Below are positions 29,810-31,826 of a DNA stretch of 31,826 nt, piece by piece; the first letter of the stretch is position 1, and each line of letters starts with the position of its first letter. Source of the stretch: Candidatus Rifleibacteriota bacterium (GTDB lineage: Bacteria > Riflebacteria > Ozemobacteria > Ozemobacterales > Ozemobacteraceae). The notes below the pieces were generated by a model that saw only the letters and a list, made by a program, of their open reading frames with translations, made no database searches and had not been told where the DNA came from. The translations under genes and the position numbers were made by a program. The stretch is from assembly GCA_029565415.1 (NCBI GenBank), contig JAKQOH010000031.1, positions 1 through 31,826 of the forward strand, given 5' to 3'.

Positions 29810-31826
29810 ATGGCTGAACGATACGAATACAACGCGGTGCAGGAAAAGTGGCACAAGGTCTGGGCCGAGAAAAAGATCTACCGCACGGCCGAGGATCACT
29901 CGAAGCCGAAGTTCTACTGCCTCGACTTTTTCCCGTACCCGTCGGGCAACGGCCTGTCGGTCGGCCATCTCCGCAACTACGTGCCGACGGATGTCATCTC
30001 GCGCATGAAGCGCATGCAGGGCTTCAACGTCCTGCATCCGATGGGCTGGGATGCGTTCGGCCTGCCCGCCGAGAACTTCGCGATCAAGATGGGGGTCCAT
30101 CCCACCGAGACGACCGCGAAGAACGCCGCCAACTACCGTCGCCAGCTCAGCCTCGTCGAGTGCTCCTACGACTGGGAGCGCGAGATCAACTCGACCGACC
30201 CGGGCTACTACAAGTGGACCCAGTGGTTCTTCCTGATGCTGCACAAGCGCGGCCTGGCCTACCAGTCCACCGGCGCCCAGTGGTGGTGCCCGAGCTGCCA
30301 GACGATCCTCGCCAACGAACAGGTCGAGCAGGGCAAGTGCTGGCGGTGTGAGTCCCTGGTCGAAAAGAAAGACCTGAAACAGTGGTATTTCAAGATCACC
30401 GAGTATGCGGACCGGCTGATCGACGACCTCAAGACCGTCGACTGGCCCGACCACATCAAGAAGATGCAGGAAAACTGGATCGGCCGCCGCACCGGCACGG
30501 AAGTGACGTTCAAGGGCGTGCATCCGCTGACCGGCGAGACGTTCGACATCCCCATCTTCACGACCCGCGTGGACACGATCTTCGGCGTCACCTTCATGAC
30601 CCTGGCCCCCGAGCATCCGCTCGTCGAGAAGCTGACCCACCCCGACCGGAAAGCCGCCGTCGAGGCGTATGTGGCCGAGTCCCGCCGCAAGAGCGAGATC
30701 GACCGCCTCTCGACCGACAAGGAAAAGACCGGCACGGCTATCGGCAGCTTCGCGATCAATCCCTTCAACGGCGAGAACGTGCCGATTTATATCGGTGACT
30801 ATGTGCTGGTGAGCTACGGCACCGGCGCCGTCATGGCCGTTCCGGCGCATGACGAACGCGACTTTGCGTTTGCGAAGAAGTATGGCCTCCCGGTCCGCGA
30901 GGTCATCACCCCGGCCGGAAAGGCGCAGGGGAATCTTGCCGCCGCCTATACCGAGTACGGCGTGCTGATCGATTCGGGCGAGTTCTCGGGCCTGACCTCC
31001 GAGACGTCGATGGACCGCATGGCCGCCTGGCTCGAGGGGAAGAACCTCGGCCATCGGCGCGTGAACTACAAGTTTCGCGACTGGCTGATCAGCCGTCAGC
31101 GGTACTGGGGCGCCCCGATCCCGGTCGTGCACTGCGACGGCTGCGGCACCGTGCCTGTCCCGGAAAACCAGCTTCCGGTGCTGCTGCCTCCGATCAAGGA
31201 GTTCAAGCCGGGCCAGGATGGCAAATCCCCGCTCGCCGGCATCTCGGAATGGGTGAACACGACCTGCCCGAAGTGCGGCAAGCCGGCCCGCCGGGAGACC
31301 GACACGATGGACGGGTTCGCCTGCTCCTCGTGGTATTTCCTGCGGTTCATCGATCCCAAGCTCGACACGGCCCCGTTCGACAAGGCCAAGGCCGCCTACT
31401 GGCTGCCGGTCGATCTCTACGTCGGCGGCGCCGAACATGCCGTCATGCACCTGCTGTACGCGCGGTTCTGGACGAAGGTCATGCAGGACGAGGGGCTGAT
31501 CCCGTTCGGCGAGCCGTTCGCGATGCTGCGCAACCAGGGCATGATGCTGGCCCCCGACGGCCAGAAGATGAGCAAATCGAAGAACAACGTCATCACCCCC
31601 GACGAGATGGTCGAGCGGTTTGGCGCCGACACGCTGCGGGCGTTCATCCTGTTCCTGGGCTGCTTCGAGCTCGAGGTCGCCTGGTCGGACGAGGGCATCA
31701 AGGGCATGTACCGGTTCGTCAACCGCGTCTACGACCTGGTGCAGGAGTATCCGGGCGGCAAGGGCGGCGTGGCTGAGGGCGAGAAGGCCGTCGAGCTGAA
31801 GCGATGGATCCACAAGACGATCAAGG
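29810..31826 (+). CDS. leuS: Leucyl-tRNA synthetase (3' end outside window)
   Basis: 672 codons are visible before the window ends without a stop; the full enzyme is usually about 800-870 residues. Class I synthetase for tRNA-Leu. HIGH-equivalent: FPYPSGNGLSVGHLRN. Zinc-binding CPSC...CWRC (about 160-180), the CP1 editing domain (VGDYVLVSYGTGAVMAVPAH, DERDFAFAKK) and the KMSKS motif GQKMSKSKNN near residue 585 are all present. ATG 29810 is preceded by CGGAG (29797-29801) at 8 bases. It follows gltX by 24 bases and is probably in the same operon. A small hairpin-forming AT-rich patch (CCGAT-TTAT-ATCGG, 30782-30795) lies in the coding region. Confidence 0.96.
   Translation, partial: MAERYEYNAVQEKWHKVWAEKKIYRTAEDHSKPKFYCLDFFPYPSGNGLSVGHLRNYVPTDVISRMKRMQGFNVLHPMGWDAFGLPAENFAIKMGVHPTETTAKNAANYRRQLSLVECSYDWEREINSTDPGYYKWTQWFFLMLHKRGLAYQSTGAQWWCPSCQTILANEQVEQGKCWRCESLVEKKDLKQWYFKITEYADRLIDDLKTVDWPDHIKKMQENWIGRRTGTEVTFKGVHPLTGETFDIPIFTTRVDTIFGVTFMTLAPEHPLVEKLTHPDRKAAVEAYVAESRRKSEIDRLSTDKEKTGTAIGSFAINPFNGENVPIYIGDYVLVSYGTGAVMAVPAHDERDFAFAKKYGLPVREVITPAGKAQGNLAAAYTEYGVLIDSGEFSGLTSETSMDRMAAWLEGKNLGHRRVNYKFRDWLISRQRYWGAPIPVVHCDGCGTVPVPENQLPVLLPPIKEFKPGQDGKSPLAGISEWVNTTCPKCGKPARRETDTMDGFACSSWYFLRFIDPKLDTAPFDKAKAAYWLPVDLYVGGAEHAVMHLLYARFWTKVMQDEGLIPFGEPFAMLRNQGMMLAPDGQKMSKSKNNVITPDEMVERFGADTLRAFILFLGCFELEVAWSDEGIKGMYRFVNRVYDLVQEYPGGKGGVAEGEKAVELKRWIHKTIK

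Noticed and set aside
29789..31813. 674-residue antisense open frame
   Set aside because: It mirrors leuS, whose HIGH, zinc, editing and KMSKS motifs are all present on the plus strand.
1..31826. tRNA/rRNA genes, CRISPR arrays, insertion sequences, prophage
   Set aside because: I saw no cloverleaf-like intergenic sequence, no regularly spaced repeats, no transposase or integrase motifs. All intergenic gaps are under 210 bases.

Overview
The window is a gene-dense, high-GC stretch of a bacterial chromosome with almost no intergenic space. An outer-membrane beta-barrel protein, a lipoprotein-free LysM exporter-type protein and type IV pilin-like proteins point to a diderm (Gram-negative envelope) organism. 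The mix of a dimeric-type glycyl-tRNA synthetase, a PIN-PhoH protein, a radA / PIN-TRAM / gltX block of the kind known from Firmicutes, and a HutP-like domain does not fit a well-studied proteobacterium. I cannot place the organism; a candidate phylum such as Riflebacteria/Ozemobacteria is only a weak guess. No rRNA, tRNA, CRISPR array, transposase or phage gene was seen.

Layout. 1-3919 (+): 3' part of glycyl-tRNA synthetase, a terminator, a solitary beta-class DNA methyltransferase, a DUF4097-like beta-repeat protein and a membrane-anchored coiled-coil protein. 3926-5581 (-): an apparent three-gene operon of two tandem paralogous cysteine-rich proteins of unknown function followed by a SLOG/YpsA-like 'putative molybdenum carrier' protein. 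5713-6992 (+): an unrecognised 381-residue protein overlapping a 45-residue membrane microprotein. 7049-11459 (+): RNase II/R-family exonuclease, pdxA and a MATE transporter. 11638-13053 (+): an exported protein with four DnaJ-type CxxCxGxG motifs and a small SMI1/KNR4-like protein. 13117-14505 (-): a LysM plus beta-barrel outer-membrane protein with a clear terminator.

14712-22316 (+): a PIN-PhoH ATPase behind a strong promoter, then three overlapping pilin-like genes (a prepilin, a GspK/PilX-like protein, a GspJ/PilW-like prepilin), a membrane FecR-domain protein and uvrA, all packed with ATGA-type overlaps or short gaps. 22401-24845 (+): two tandem GT87-type membrane glycosyltransferases; the first is strikingly AT-rich and is the best candidate for laterally acquired DNA here. 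24980-31826 (+): radA, a PIN-TRAM membrane protein, a CBS-HutP-like fusion, gltX and the 5' part of leuS. This resembles the Bacillus radA-disA-yacL-ispDF-gltX order with disA and ispDF missing and the CBS-HutP gene in the gap.

The most interesting points are: the CBS-HutP fusion with a perfect leader hairpin; the tandem Cys-rich family; the compositional mosaic and 8-base homopolymers in the GT87 pair; short AT-rich islands of rare codons, several of them palindromic, scattered through otherwise GC-rich housekeeping genes; and a recurrent extended -10 promoter pattern (TGnTAnnnT) that settles several start codons.
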